64,000 nucleotides of DNA. Source: Ipomoea triloba (taxonomy: Eukaryota; Streptophyta; Magnoliopsida; Solanales; Convolvulaceae). The notes under the pieces are model-generated. The model ran no database searches and was not told the origin of the DNA. It was given only the letters and a program-made list of their open reading frames with translations. Location: the NCBI RefSeq assembly GCF_003576645.1, contig NC_044925.1, positions 5,352,107 to 5,416,106 on the forward strand. Direction: 5' to 3'. The position numbers were made by a program, and so were the translations under genes. Below are positions 22,950 through 33,466 of this stretch, piece after piece. How positions within the stretch are numbered: the stretch's first letter is position 1; every line of letters begins with the position of its first letter.

Positions 22950-23010
22950 GTACTCCGAAGAGTAGTTCGAGCAGTACTCACAAATAGTAGTTCGAGCAGT
23001 ACCCACGAAG
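22950..23010. repeat. Short tandem duplication with GAAGAGTAGTTCGAGCAGTAC
   Basis: The unit GTAGTTCGAGCAGTAC(T/C)CAC occurs twice in direct orientation within 40 bp. Downstream, CTACTCGG(T/C)... and ACCTGAGTT are also doubled (23,040-23,110). Confidence 0.5.
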
Positions 23011-23084
23011 AGTTGTCGAAATGTTACGCATGAAGAGTAAAACTTTATTACTCGGCCAAACCTGAGTTGACCGAATAGTAAAAA

Positions 23085-23190
23085 TTACTACTCGGTTAAA
23101 CCTGAGTTACTATGATTTACATCCTCCCAGATGATTTGTCGGACTGGGGCATGGGGGCCCTTGGAGTTGGGGATTCAACATTGGGAGAAG
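23085..23190 (+). repeat. Dispersed repeat, copy 1
   Basis: TGATTTACATCCTCCCAGAT through CCTTGGAGTTGGGGATTCAAC to GGGAGAAGA resembles 24,950-25,035. The family was not recognised; SINE or LTR leader are both possible. Confidence 0.45.
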
Positions 23191-23311
23191 AGGAGAAAAA
23201 CATGGCAAATTATGGTGGTGGAGTATTCAACATTGAAACACGTGGGAGCCAAGGAAAAATTGATGCAGTGATCCGTGAATGAATTTGGGCCTCACGTTTT
23301 ATCTAACAATA

Positions 23312-23768
23312 ACAGCTCGTTTGGTTCGCTGGAAAATATTTGAAGGAAATGGAATTCAAATTCCGTGGAAAATAAATTACCAGGAAAATAGATTCCACTG
23401 TTTGGTTGGTGGAAAAGAAATTACTGGGAATATGAATTCCATTGTTTGGTTGAGTTTGAAATGGTAAGGAATTATGAATATAAAGACCAATATGCTCTTA
23501 GTAATTAATGGTTTGACTATATATACATGTGTAATTAGTCAATTTTGATGAGGGTAAAATAGTCCAAGGGCTTATACTTTCTTCCCAATCTCTTTGGAAA
23601 ACAAAATACCCATCTCAACCAAAGAATTTGTTTTCCTTTCTTTTTGGGAAGTCAAATTCCATGGAAAACATTTTCCATCCAACCAAACAACATAATTACT
23701 CATTTTACTCAACTTTTTGGAAAATCTTTTTCATAGAATTGATTTTCCATCCAACCAAACATGCCATA
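23312..23768. mobile_element. Fold-back element with TTTGGTTGG(A/C)TGGAAAAT arms
   Basis: The left end GCTCGTTTGGTTCGCTGGAA and the right end TTCCATCCAACCAAACATGC are inverted; further pairs CCACTGTTTGGTTGG / CCAACCAAACAA lie inside. ATAACA flanks both ends, a possible short duplication. The family recurs around 39,405-41,460. Confidence 0.7.
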
Positions 23769-23985
23769 ACAATTTCTTATTTATTACATTTAGATATATT
23801 CACTAGAAGGGAAACATATTAATCATATGAACACATACTAATATAAGGGCACTTTGACTAGGAAATCACAGTCTAAGCCTATCCTGTGGTGTAAGAAAGC
23901 AATAAGCGATGCAAGAGCATAAATGACTTGAGGAGTGAAGACTAAAAGATTTTGAACAAAGAATATTACTAACGTGATTAGGTTC

Positions 23986-24115
23986 TTGTGGTCCAGTGGC
24001 ATCAAACCCTTCCCTTTATACGGGAGGTGGTGGGTTCGAGCTTCAATAAGTTGAGAAAGTAGTTATGAACAGATATTGCATTATAATAGAGTCAGTAGTA
24101 TTCAAAAAAAAAAAA
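23986..24115 (+). mobile_element. Complete SINE with 15 bp target duplication
   Basis: tRNA-derived SINE of about 130 bp: GTGGTCCAGTGGCAT near the start (A box), GGTGGTGGGTTCGAGC (B box), body GTTGAGAAAGTAGTTATGAA, then GTCAGTAGTATTC and an A-run. AACGTGATTAGGTTC flanks it perfectly at 23,971-23,985 and 24,116-24,130. Confidence 0.92.
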
Positions 24116-24130
24116 AACGTGATTAGGTTC

Positions 24131-25470
24131 ACTTAACCAAACAAGATTTTAGAGTTTCATCAAGATCCTTTTCAATTTCCCTACGTTACTCTTGGTAAGA
24201 TTTTGAATAGGGGTTCATAGGGTTGACTCATCTTTTGAATTTCTCAATAATTTGTATATATAAAGTTTATTTGGTTAAAAATATCATTTGTTTTGCTCTA
24301 CAATAATTATACCATTTTTTAATTAAAAAGGAAGAGGAAAATATAAGAACGTAACAATATTATTGCTATGTATGAGTGTATGACAATCCTAGTCAAATAA
24401 TACCAACGAGATCAGCAAAGTGCAAAAGTTACAACCTATATGATGATTTTTTTTTTGAAACATCAAAATGATGAGTTATTAAGATTTAAATTACAATATA
24501 GTATAATGTGTTAATATTCAAAATTTCAAACGAAATTTTCTATTCTAAAATGCAACAGTTGTCTCTCAAAATTATCTCCTCGTCTCGGCTCCTAACACAT
24601 AAATCCTATTTCTACAACAAGAGAATGAGACTGCACCAATATAAATTCAATAACTGAGTAAATAAAACATAAGAAATTAAATCAATAGCAGAGCAGATGA
24701 GGACAATGACTGAATATAATTAATATAATGATACCAACAGCGAAGTAAAAGAATGGCAGCGAAAGTGGAAGTATGGAACTCTAAATTCTCCTCCTTCAGT
24801 CTCCGGGATGAACTTAACTCACGACAAGTGGCAACATAAGAACCACTATAAATCTATAATCAAATACGGAGTATTAAATTTTGACAGATTACTAAAGTGG
24901 ACAGATCCTTGTGCGCATCGATATTGATTCTGTTTGCTGAGTCAGTGTGATTTACATGCTCCCAAATGTTCTGTTAAATCGAGGTGTGAGGTCCTTGGGG
25001 TTAGGAATTCAACCTTAGCTTTAGGGAGAAGATTGAGTATTAGATATGGTTACTCCAAAAGGATACGGTGATCAAGGAGATTGAAATATAATTTTCGTAC
25101 AATCATTATATATACTCTTTTAGTTGAGTTATTCATGGTCGTTTTAATGCACTTTATCTTTTCTATGTGGAGTGCAATTTATCTCTACTATATATGTTAT
25201 TTGTAAACTATTACGTAGGAGTTGAGTTTACCCAATGTACACCATTGTAAGTTTCTTTCATTAAAAAAAATAGCTATAGTAAAATTAATAATTAAAAATA
25301 AATATAATACGTTACTATAGTAAAATTAAAGAGTAATTAAGTCAATTCTTTCATAATACTATAAGATATAAATTAGCTATATGTACTCTTGAAAAATTTT
25401 GAATAAGTGGACAAAAATTTAGGTCCACTTTCATAGTTTCATACCATGATCTCAACACGCCTAAATTTAT
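24131..25470. other. AT-rich intergenic DNA
   Basis: No gene. The only recognisable piece is a second copy of the dispersed repeat at about 24,950-25,035, related to 23,085-23,190. Confidence 0.5.
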
Positions 25471-25473
25471 ATT

Positions 25474-26216
25474 AGGGAAAATGACACTTTTTCCCCATGA
25501 GTTATATGTATATAGCATTTTTTCCCCTGAGTTATTAAAGTGACGGTTTTTTCCCCTGTGATATTAAATTAGTATTTTTGCCCTTAAAAATAACTATTTC
25601 ATTTATATTTCTTCTCCATCAAATTATTACTTATATGTTGGAAGACCGGCCATGGTTCAGTTCAAACATGATCGGACATTATAGCAATTGAACCTAAATA
25701 TATAGTATGGACGGTTATGGTTATGATTCAGAACCAGAAAAAATAAAATAAAATAAATTTTGAATTTAGACTATTTTAAAAATAAGAAATAGAATTTACA
25801 AAAATAAATAAATAAATTTTGAAGTGGCGGTTCAAAATCGAAATTGAAACCAAACCGAACCGATTTATCAAAATAAGTGTTTGATCATTTTCATTATGTA
25901 TGACTGCGGTTCAGTTTCGGTTCACGATTCAACAATTATTTTATTTTATTTTTTCGGTTCTGAATCGTAACCAGAACTATCCATACTATTTTAATTTGGT
26001 ATGATTGTTACAGTGTCCGATTAGATTCAAACAGAATCGTGATCATCCAAACATATAAGCAATAATTTATTGAAGAAGAAAAATAAATGAAATAGTTATT
26101 TTTAAGGTCAAAGATGTCAATTTAACATCACAGATGGAAAAACAATCACTTTAATAACTCAGGGGGAAAAAAGTTATATACATATAACTCAGGGAGAAAA
26201 AAATGTCATTTTCCCT
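25474..26216. mobile_element. Large fold-back element, about 743 bp
   Basis: The ends AGGGAAAATGACA and TGTCATTTTCCCT are perfect inverted repeats. Pairing continues inward through TTTTTCCCC, AAAATAACTATTTCATTTAT, the ATGGACGGTTATGG/CCAGAACTATCCAT blocks and the AAATAAAATAAAATAA arms, leaving a small loop near 25,830. The flanks TTTATATTA and TTTATTAAT are only partly alike. Confidence 0.85.
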
Positions 26217-26785
26217 TTATTAATAATAATGGACAGAAAGTGAATCCAAAGTGCTAAGAACCAATCCCAGCCTTATATATGAAAGAATCGAACAAATCTT
26301 ATTATATATATATTTTTTAAAATGTAGTCGTATTTTTTGTAATTATATCACAAACTTTACCATGCAAACTTGAACACTAAAATATGCACTTTTCATCATT
26401 TTCTAGGAATGCACATTTAGTTGTTACTGAATGCATATTTGGTATTAACAAAATGCGCATATAGTATTAAAACATTGCACTTGCAAATATGAAAGTGTAT
26501 TACACTTAGGGTTTGGAATACTCATGAAGTTTGAACTTATGATCACTCATTTAGAATGGTAACCGAGACATCATCATCATTGTTGTTATTGTTGTTATTT
26601 ATCATGCAATTTTACAATTTTAATAAATAGATCATTCTTTAAAATTTAATCTAAACTATATGGGTTTCTACTTGATAAGAGTACGACATGGCGATTGTAG
26701 CAGGTATCTCTAATTTGAAGATTGGATCACTTCTTTAAGTATAAATTCTTATGCAAATTACGTGATTATATATATATATATATTT

Positions 26786-26925
26786 TAGTACTGCTGATTC
26801 TGTTACAATGTAGTATCTGTTCATAGTTACTTTCTCAACCTACTGAAGCACAAAGAGTCAAAGTTGCCTCCATTGAGGCTCGAACCCACTCCCATCAATC
26901 ATGTGGGAGTGTATTAATCTTGTTC
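26786..26925 (-). mobile_element. SINE copy on the minus strand
   Basis: The minus strand reads GGTTCGAGCCTCAATGGAGG (B box), then TTTGTGCTTCAGTAGGTTGAGAAAGTAAC and ATGAACAGATACTACATTGT, ending in CAGTACT. The 5' boundary is uncertain. Confidence 0.75.
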
Positions 26926-27074
26926 AAGAAACTCAAAGAAGTCTCACCACCTAAGGGTTCAGGTACATGTTGTTAACTTGAGAGCACAAGACTGTCTAAA
27001 GTAGGGCACCTATTTTATTTCACACTACATTAAGTTAAAAGTTCTAAAAGAACGTATAGAATACATCTACTCAA

Positions 27075-27207
27075 ACCCTTCTCTTTATACAGGAGGTGGT
27101 GGGTTCGAGTCTTAGTGGAGGCAATACTGATTCTTGTGCTTCAATAGGTTGAGAAAGTAGTTATGAACAGATACTGCATTGTAATAGAGTCTGTAGTATT
27201 CAAAAAA
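27075..27207 (+). mobile_element. 5'-truncated SINE with 17 bp target duplication
   Basis: It starts within the SINE at ACCCTTCTCTTTATACAGGAGG, keeps the GGTGGTGGGTTCGAGTC B box and ends in an A-run. AGAATACATCTACTCAA flanks it perfectly at 27,058-27,074 and 27,208-27,224. It has a 30 bp segment, GGAGGCAATACTGATTCTTG onward, that the copy at 23,986 lacks. Confidence 0.92.
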
Positions 27208-27224
27208 AGAATACATCTACTCAA

Positions 27225-27666
27225 CTTATGTATATAATTAAAATTTGTTGCACTATTAAATTTTTGATATTAATAAAAAAATTAAAAATACTTTTAAAAT
27301 AATAAAAGAAAAATGAGTTTTACTCTTTCACCAATGAATAATAAATAAAGCAGACAAAAAATTAATAAAGAAAAACATTGTAAAATAACTAGAGGTGTGG
27401 ATGTTATTGTGTAAAAATGTAGAATAGAGGTTGATTCGTGTAATTAGACGATACATTATATCATCGAGTAGGGTTTACTATTTATATTGTAGACTCTGGT
27501 CCACGATATAATGATTGAACTATATATGCTGATGAGCAAACTAATAATATAGATGATGGACGACTACAAGCCTTCAATGCTGATCCACATTTGGGCTCTT
27601 TTATTACTCTGGAGTGATAAATGGACCTACTCGTTGGCCCATTATTATCTATAAATGGCCTGTTAG
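27225..27666. other. AT-rich intergenic DNA
   Basis: No supported feature. Confidence 0.5.
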
Positions 27667-27675
27667 GCACTTAAT

Positions 27676-28449
27676 CAATCGTTATACCCTGCACCACAGT
27701 GCACATAGCAATGTGCACCACGTACGTAAAACGACGTCGTTTCGGTGTTAGTAGACGCGGACGCGAATGACTCAGGAAATTCATTATCTATAATACACAT
27801 AATCATTATCTATAATACACAGAACGTTTGCCTAGAATACACAGAATGTTTGCCCAGAATACACAGAATATTGACACAAAATACACAGATGTTAGTGGAC
27901 GCGAATGACTCAAGGGAATTCATTATCTATAATACACATAATCATTATATAGAATACACAGAATGTTTGCCTAGAATACACAGAATGTTTGCCCAGAATA
28001 CACAGAATGTTTGCCCATAATACACAGAATATTGATGCCCATAATACACAGAACTCATCCTCCTAACATTCGAATGCACAAACACATCACAACTTGTGTT
28101 AATAACATGAATACACATAATATTTACACAAAATACACAGAACTCATCCTCCTAAACATTCGAATGCACAAACACATCACAACATGTGTTACTAACATGA
28201 AATCACAACATGTGTTACTAACATGAAATCACAACATGTGTTACTAACATGAATACACATAACGGTTGCCTATAATACACAGAACGGTTGCCTAGAATAC
28301 ACAGAATGATTCCCTGGAATACACAGAATATTAACATAAATACAGAGACCGGCCGAAACGGGAAACGTGATTTCCAAAAAAAACGGACGATTAGTCTACA
28401 ATACTTAAAACGACGTCGTTTAGGTACGTGGTGCACAGTATAATTTGCC
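27676..28449. mobile_element. Mutator-like non-autonomous element carrying a minisatellite
   Basis: GCACTTAAT flanks it perfectly at 27,667-27,675 and 28,450-28,458 (9 bp). The imperfect terminal inverted repeats share TTATAC, TGCACCACGTAC and the palindrome AACGACGTCGTT at both ends. A left-end stretch containing CCACAGTGCACATAGCAATG looks like a local duplication. The interior is almost entirely the AATACACAGAA minisatellite, with no transposase remnant. Confidence 0.8.
27780..28335. repeat. Minisatellite of AATACACAGAATGTTTGCC(T/C)AG units
   Basis: More than ten 19-24 bp units of ATACACAGAA(T/C)G(T/G)TTGCC type, arranged in a higher-order pattern. The block TTAGTRGACGCG...GAATGACTCA starts twice (about 27,747 and 27,890). 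A CATCCTCCTAA-CATTCGAATGCAC block occurs twice, and ATCACAACATGTGTTACTAACATGAA three times. Confidence 0.85.
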
Positions 28450-28469
28450 GCACTTAATGAATACATCAC

Positions 28470-28510
28470 CCAAAATAAAAATAAAAATAAAAATAAAAAT
28501 AAAAATAAAA
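28470..28510. repeat. (AAAAT)n microsatellite
   Basis: About eight AAAAT/AAATA units just outside the Mutator-like element. Confidence 0.9.
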
Positions 28511-29927
28511 TGCAAATCCAACAAGATTTTACCCGGTTGTTATTTAGTGGACAATGCTCCACACAGTACTGTGTGGATAAAATTGTCGTAGAATTAAAAT
28601 GATATTTGTGTGTTGTTATAACAAAACTAATGTGTGTAAAAATGAAGAAATTGAAAAATAGAACAATAATGTCAAATGAATTTGTGAAATTGATGCATAA
28701 TTAGAATGATACTTACTTCATGCTACTACTTGGACCATGGTCCACAGTAAAATTTGTGTTTTTACCCCATTTAACCCTCCTAAAAGCTTATATGCGTCGA
28801 TCAATTCCATAAATATTATAAATTTTGATAAAGTAGTTTAAAATATTTATGAAATGTACCTACATAACATTTTTATTTTATTTTTAATCATTGATCAATC
28901 CAGATAAACAAATGAGATTAATACACATGTTTTACAAGAAGCATTATTCTCACTTGAACTCCCTATATATATATATATATAGGATTAGGATCATAGGATC
29001 ACATGAGAGCACACTCCCATGAGAAAATTAAGAACCATTTTTCAGTCTTACACAATTGTAAAAATTGGACGGATTAGATCAAATTAAAAAAATGTAGGGG
29101 CATTATTATAATTAATGACAACATTACCTTGCAACTGGTAATACTATATTGTGCACTTATTTAACAAAAATAAGTTAACATTTACGTATTTATCGATGAT
29201 CATCACATTAAGAAGATCTTTTTTTTTTTTAAAGCATTAAGAAGACTTTATTAACTTTAAAATGAAATTATTATGACATAATTTTTATTTTTAATTCTAA
29301 CTATTTGAAATAATACTCTATTTTACTATTACTTTTTATCACAAGTTGGAATATTTATTTTGATTATATTGAAAAAAAATAATAATATATTATATTAATT
29401 AACTTTTATATAAAAAAAAATTATATTAAATATTTACTTATTTTAACTTTTACAGTAGATATTAGTTTAATCGTTCAATGTGCATAGTATAACTAGCACT
29501 CCCTATTATAATACATTTTCATTTTTAATGTATAGCACATTATTTTTTTGGACAAGTTCATCTGGCAAGACCTATAGATATGTCCATGATATAATATGCT
29601 CAATTACTATCCTCTTAATTTTTAGATTGTCAATGTTTCTAGCAAGTGCCATAACCTTGGGAATACCTGCAAGAATTGAAGGTATATCTATGTATTTTCT
29701 CTTTTTTTTTTTTTCAATATATGAGCATATATGTTTATGATAATTGGAAGGCCGTCTCATCATTTACAATATTCTTTCAAGATTATATTAATTAAACTCA
29801 TCTTCAAGGATGAAACATTTTGCTGAATCAATTCAAATTGTTTATAACACTAATGATTAGTCAAAGTTGGGTCACATATTATTCGAATGACTTTCACCTA
29901 AACACTGCAATTATATATATTGATGGT
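28511..29927. other. AT-rich intergenic DNA
   Basis: No gene. Around 28,555-28,580 and 28,735-28,765 are fragments resembling terminal parts of the Mutator-like element (CACAGTACTGTGTGG, TGGACCATGGTCCACAGTA). The remainder is unassigned. Confidence 0.45.
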
Positions 29928-30066
29928 AATAAAATTAAAGTCACCCTCTACCAGTACTTACCCCCTCTTCTTTGGTTACACTTACTTCTACTTAATTACT
30001 GTTACTAGCTACTTACCACCCTCTGTCGTCCCTGAACTAACACCGTTGTCCCCTTCCCTGGGGGAG
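29928..30066 (+). promoter_or_regulatory. Block homologous to the promoter of the minus-strand glutaredoxin gene
   Basis: TTTGGTTACACTTACTTCTA, TACTGTTACTA, GCTACTTACCACCCTC, AACTAACACCGTTGTCCCCTTCC and GGGGGAG occur here in the same order and spacing style as in the DNA upstream of the gene at 56,505 (minus strand, 56,835-56,646). It has the same orientation as the glutaredoxin gene at 33,467 but lies 3.4 kb upstream of it. Simplest reading: the distal promoter of the plus-strand copy, separated from its gene by inserted DNA. A relic of a third copy is the alternative. Confidence 0.7.
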
Positions 30067-30154
30067 TGTTGTGTTGGGTGGCGGAATTTTTAATCCCTTA
30101 CTTAATATGGTTTCATAATGCCCACCCAATGCTAGCACCTATATCCAAGTACAA

Positions 30155-30712
30155 ATTAAAATTATTACGGGGTACGTGTATAAAATATAAACATCAATTT
30201 GAAGCTAAGGTATAGTCGTCAGTAGTCAATAGTCACTCTGTTGCTGGGTTGTCATTCAATATACACAAAATGTTAGCTTATTTTGAAACATTGCTGAAAG
30301 TTTATTTGGGTTCAGACAACTTTTCTCATCACTTTTGAGATCCACAAAATTGTTTTTCAGTAATTTCAATTATACGAGTCAAAATTATTATGGGGTGTAT
30401 AAAATATAAACATCAATTTGAAGCTAAGATAGTCACGTCCTGTTGATGGGTTGTCGTCCAATATGCACAAAATGTTAACTTTTTTGTAAACGTTGTTGAA
30501 ATTTTATTTGGGCTCGGACAACTTTTCTCGTCACTTTTGAGATCCACAAAATTGCTTTTCAGTAATTCCAAGAACGAGTAAAAATTATTACGAGGTGTAT
30601 AAAATATAAACATCAATTTGAACCTAAGGTATAGTAGTCACCATGTTTATGGATTGTCCAATATGCACAAAATGTTAGCTTCTTTGTAAAGATTGCTGAA
30701 AATTTATTAGGC
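30155..30712. repeat. Tandem triplication, 200-223 bp units
   Basis: Units begin at ATTATTACGG-type sequence near 30,161, 30,384 and 30,584. Each contains GTATAAAATATAAACATCAA, TTTGAA(G/C)CTAAG, ATGCACAAAATGTTA and, in the first two, CACTTTTGAGATCCACAAAA. The third unit is cut short at about 30,712. Confidence 0.9.
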
Positions 30713-30759
30713 CCAACTTAGCATCTGATCTGAGAGAATGTAAATTATAGTAATTTAGC

Positions 30760-30905
30760 TTAACATAGATGCTAGACCTTTGCTTACTGCACACAAGGAG
30801 CCCCCATCCCCTCACTTTGAGACTTGAGAGGTTGAAGCGACTCGATCTCTGGTCTTTTTTCTCAAATTTCACTCTGTTACTAACTGAGCTGCCCATGCGC
30901 GAACC
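30760..30905 (-). mobile_element. Probable SINE of a second family, copy 1
   Basis: The minus strand reads GGGCAGCTCAGTTAGTAACA (A-box-like), GATCGAGTCGCTTC (B-box-like) and then GCAGTAAGCAAAGGTCTAGC. The same arrangement recurs at 35,325-35,440. Confidence 0.6.
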
Positions 30906-31210
30906 CTGTAAGGGTTGGAAAGTGGTCAAAAATTTTCACCATCAGTAGTCGAAAATAAATTTTTAAAAGAAGTTTTGATATTAATTTAACCTATTCATGT
31001 TGGTAAAATTGTTGACCTAAACCTCTTGGCTCTTGTGTATAGAAACAGTAATAGTGAAACAACAACAATAATAGTGAAACATTTCATTACACGAATTCCG
31101 GTTGCAATTCAAATAAAATGAAATAAAATAAAATTTAATGAGTATAATCCTTGATAATCTTAATTAGAGTATGTAATATCTTATATAATTTAGTGACACA
31201 TATATATAAA

Positions 31211-31214
31211 AAAA

Positions 31215-31251
<37 letters not shown>

Positions 31252-31269
31252 GTTATTGTTGTTGTTGTA
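31211..31269. repeat. (ATT)n/(GTT)n microsatellite
   Basis: An ATT run grading into GTT. It is followed by a duplication of about 54 bp (31,270-31,380) containing AATTTACATAA and ATAGAAAGCAACATGACA. Confidence 0.85.
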
Positions 31270-31598
31270 GTTACTCTTTCGAATTTACATAAAAAAGTGT
31301 ATAGAAAGCAACATGACACTTCACTACTCTTTAGAATTTACATAACAAATTTTATAGAAAGCAACATGACAGTTCACTAATGATGACAAAATTCAATCCC
31401 ACCTTACATGCATGCAACATCGACATATGCTCTCTTTTAGACCAAACCTTATCCACTTGGTGTCTTTAGTTTATGTTTCTTGCATGGGATACTTTCTATT
31501 GAAAAATTCTAGGTTGCGTTCGGTTAAAACATGGGAATCGCATTCAAATATTTAATAATGGTACTTTCTTTGTCTTATTTTATCAATCTTGTTTAGTA

Positions 31599-32078
31599 CT
31601 CACTCCGTCCCATTTTATGTGTTTATTTCGATTAATGAGACTTAACTGAAGTTATTTTAATCCAATTTTTCATAATACTATGTTTAGTATTAATATACAA
31701 AATTTATATATTTAGAAACTACACTAAAAGTACTATTAGACACAAAAAATCAAATTTAAAAATAAATAAATAATACTAAAGAAAATAAACAAAGAAGAAA
31801 TAGCTAATTTGACCAATAAATAGTAAGTATGACATATAAAATGAGACTGTGGGAGTATTTATTAGTCAAATCAACTCTTTTTCATTCTTTATTTTCTTTA
31901 GTAATTTTAATTACTTTTAAATATGATTTTTTTGTGTTTCATACTATTAATATGTAGTTTCTAAATATATAAATTTTATATACTAATACTGAATTTAATA
32001 TTATGAAAAATTGAATTAAAAATAACTCCAGTCGAACCTCGTTAACCAAACCAAATAAACAAAATGGGACGAAAGGAG
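31599..32078. mobile_element. Stowaway-like (Tc1/mariner) MITE, 480 bp
   Basis: The ends CTCACTCCGTCCC and GGGACGAAAGGAG match the CTCCCTCCGTCCC Stowaway consensus and are flanked by TA on both sides (31,597-31,598 and 32,079-32,080). The two halves are long inverted copies. An internal GAGACTGTGGGAG followed by TA near 31,843-31,857 suggests that one end was duplicated or that two elements are joined. Confidence 0.85.
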
Positions 32079-32839
32079 TAGTGAATTTAGGTAGAAAGAG
32101 TTTTTTTTTTTTTAAATACTCATGATTATTTATAAGATAGTATATGTTTTATACTTTCTCAAACCTTTTGAGTCGAAAGAATCTAAACGTTCGAACCTAT
32201 AACCACCCATTTAGAATAGTAATCGGGATACTATTACACTACATGGTAGTTGGAGTTTGTTTTTTGGGTAGTAAATATGAATTAGAATCTAAATAAATAA
32301 TTAATTAATTAAGAGAGAAATAAATAAATATATAAAAATATATAATATAATAAATTTTATATTTAATGCATAGATAATGACCCTTGTTTGTCTTTTACAT
32401 TTTTTATTCTATTGTTCAAAAGTAAGGGAGTTGAGAAGAAGGGTAGTGAATTTTATAATTATCAAAGATTTGAATCTAATAGTAGAATAATAAAAATAGG
32501 AAAACAAACATCATAATGAATATCAAATCTCATAGTAGAGTACAAAAATTCTCAACCAAACACTATGCCACAAGTAGATATTATGGTTTTGAATTATTTA
32601 TATACTTCCATCAAACCTATACATTTTATATATAGTTTTTTTTTATACTTTTATTAAAAAATATTATCCATCTTAAGAAATACTTTTACTAATGTTCATC
32701 TATACTAAATATGTAGTCTGTTTTCATCTACTAAATATACTGTGTCTCTCCCTCTTTTTAATTTTTTTTTTTATCTTTTATCTACACATACCGGTAGTTT
32801 GGTAACCACTAGATTACAAATTCAACCTCCTGTGGGAAT

Positions 32840-32960
32840 GTTTTATTGATTTTTTTTTTGAGCCAATTAGCTATGACAACTTAGGCTAAGTTATCTATCC
32901 GGCGAGCACATTTTTTGGGTGTATCCAAAGTTTCTATTGTTTTGTTGGGTGTATCCCTGG
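32840..32960. repeat. Dispersed repeat shared with 55,490-55,610
   Basis: Both stretches have TTTTTTGAGCCAATTAGCTA-like or TTTGAACTAATCGTA sequence, then ACAACTTAGGCTA(A/G) and GCCG(A/G)... downstream, preceded by a TTACRAGTTYRA(T/A)TCTC-type B-box-like stretch. It may be tRNA-derived; not named. Confidence 0.4.
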
Positions 32961-33344
32961 CTGAATTGTAGGCACCTCTAGTGGATAGGATAGTTGTCTC
33001 CAAAGCCAATGATCAAACTACTAATGTTTAGTTAAGGATGAATAAATCTCTCCCAAATAAATCACGCACCTCAAGTTTACAGGAGAATATTTTTAAATAG
33101 GGATTTGAATTTTTGGGAAAATGAAAGAAAATTACAAAAACAAAAAGTGAAGAGAGAGAGAGAGAGAAAAGGCATGCAAACATAAAGTTGCATGACTTGA
33201 AAAAGAAGTCGTACTACACCTGCGAGGTGTGTGTAAAAGAGGGGAGATCTCAGCCGTCAGAATCTGCAGGGTACAGCTACTATCTCATCTACTCTCTCCT
33301 TCTCTCCCGACCACTACACCACCCCCCCACCCCCCAATCTCCCT

Positions 33345-33353
33345 CTTTAAATC
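33345..33353 (+). promoter_or_regulatory. TATA-like element of the plus-strand glutaredoxin gene
   Basis: CTTTAAATC, preceded by CTCCCT, lies 114 bp before the ATG. The paralogue has CTTTAAATCC at the matching distance (56,610-56,602, minus strand), and both are followed by a pyrimidine-rich leader. The conserved position argues that it is used. Confidence 0.55.
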
Positions 33354-33466
33354 ACTCTTCTTCCTCTCTTTCTTTCAGTACCCCGGATTAATTGGTTTCA
33401 CACCACAAACAAAAAACACCTCTCCATCTCCTTCTTGCAAACAAAAAAATCAACTCAGAACAGAAA

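Noticed and set aside
27745..28226. His/Asn-rich frames and a possible CRISPR-like repeat pattern
   Set aside because: The units are contiguous imperfect minisatellite repeats without unique spacers, in a plant nuclear context inside a Mutator-like element.
28218..28562. Minus-strand frame of 114 codons
   Set aside because: It crosses the AAAAT microsatellite and minisatellite end; no domain, and a Leu/Phe run from the microsatellite.
29480..29740. Hydrophobic plus-strand frame near 29.5 kb
   Set aside because: AT-rich chance frame with a poly-Phe end and no recognisable domain.
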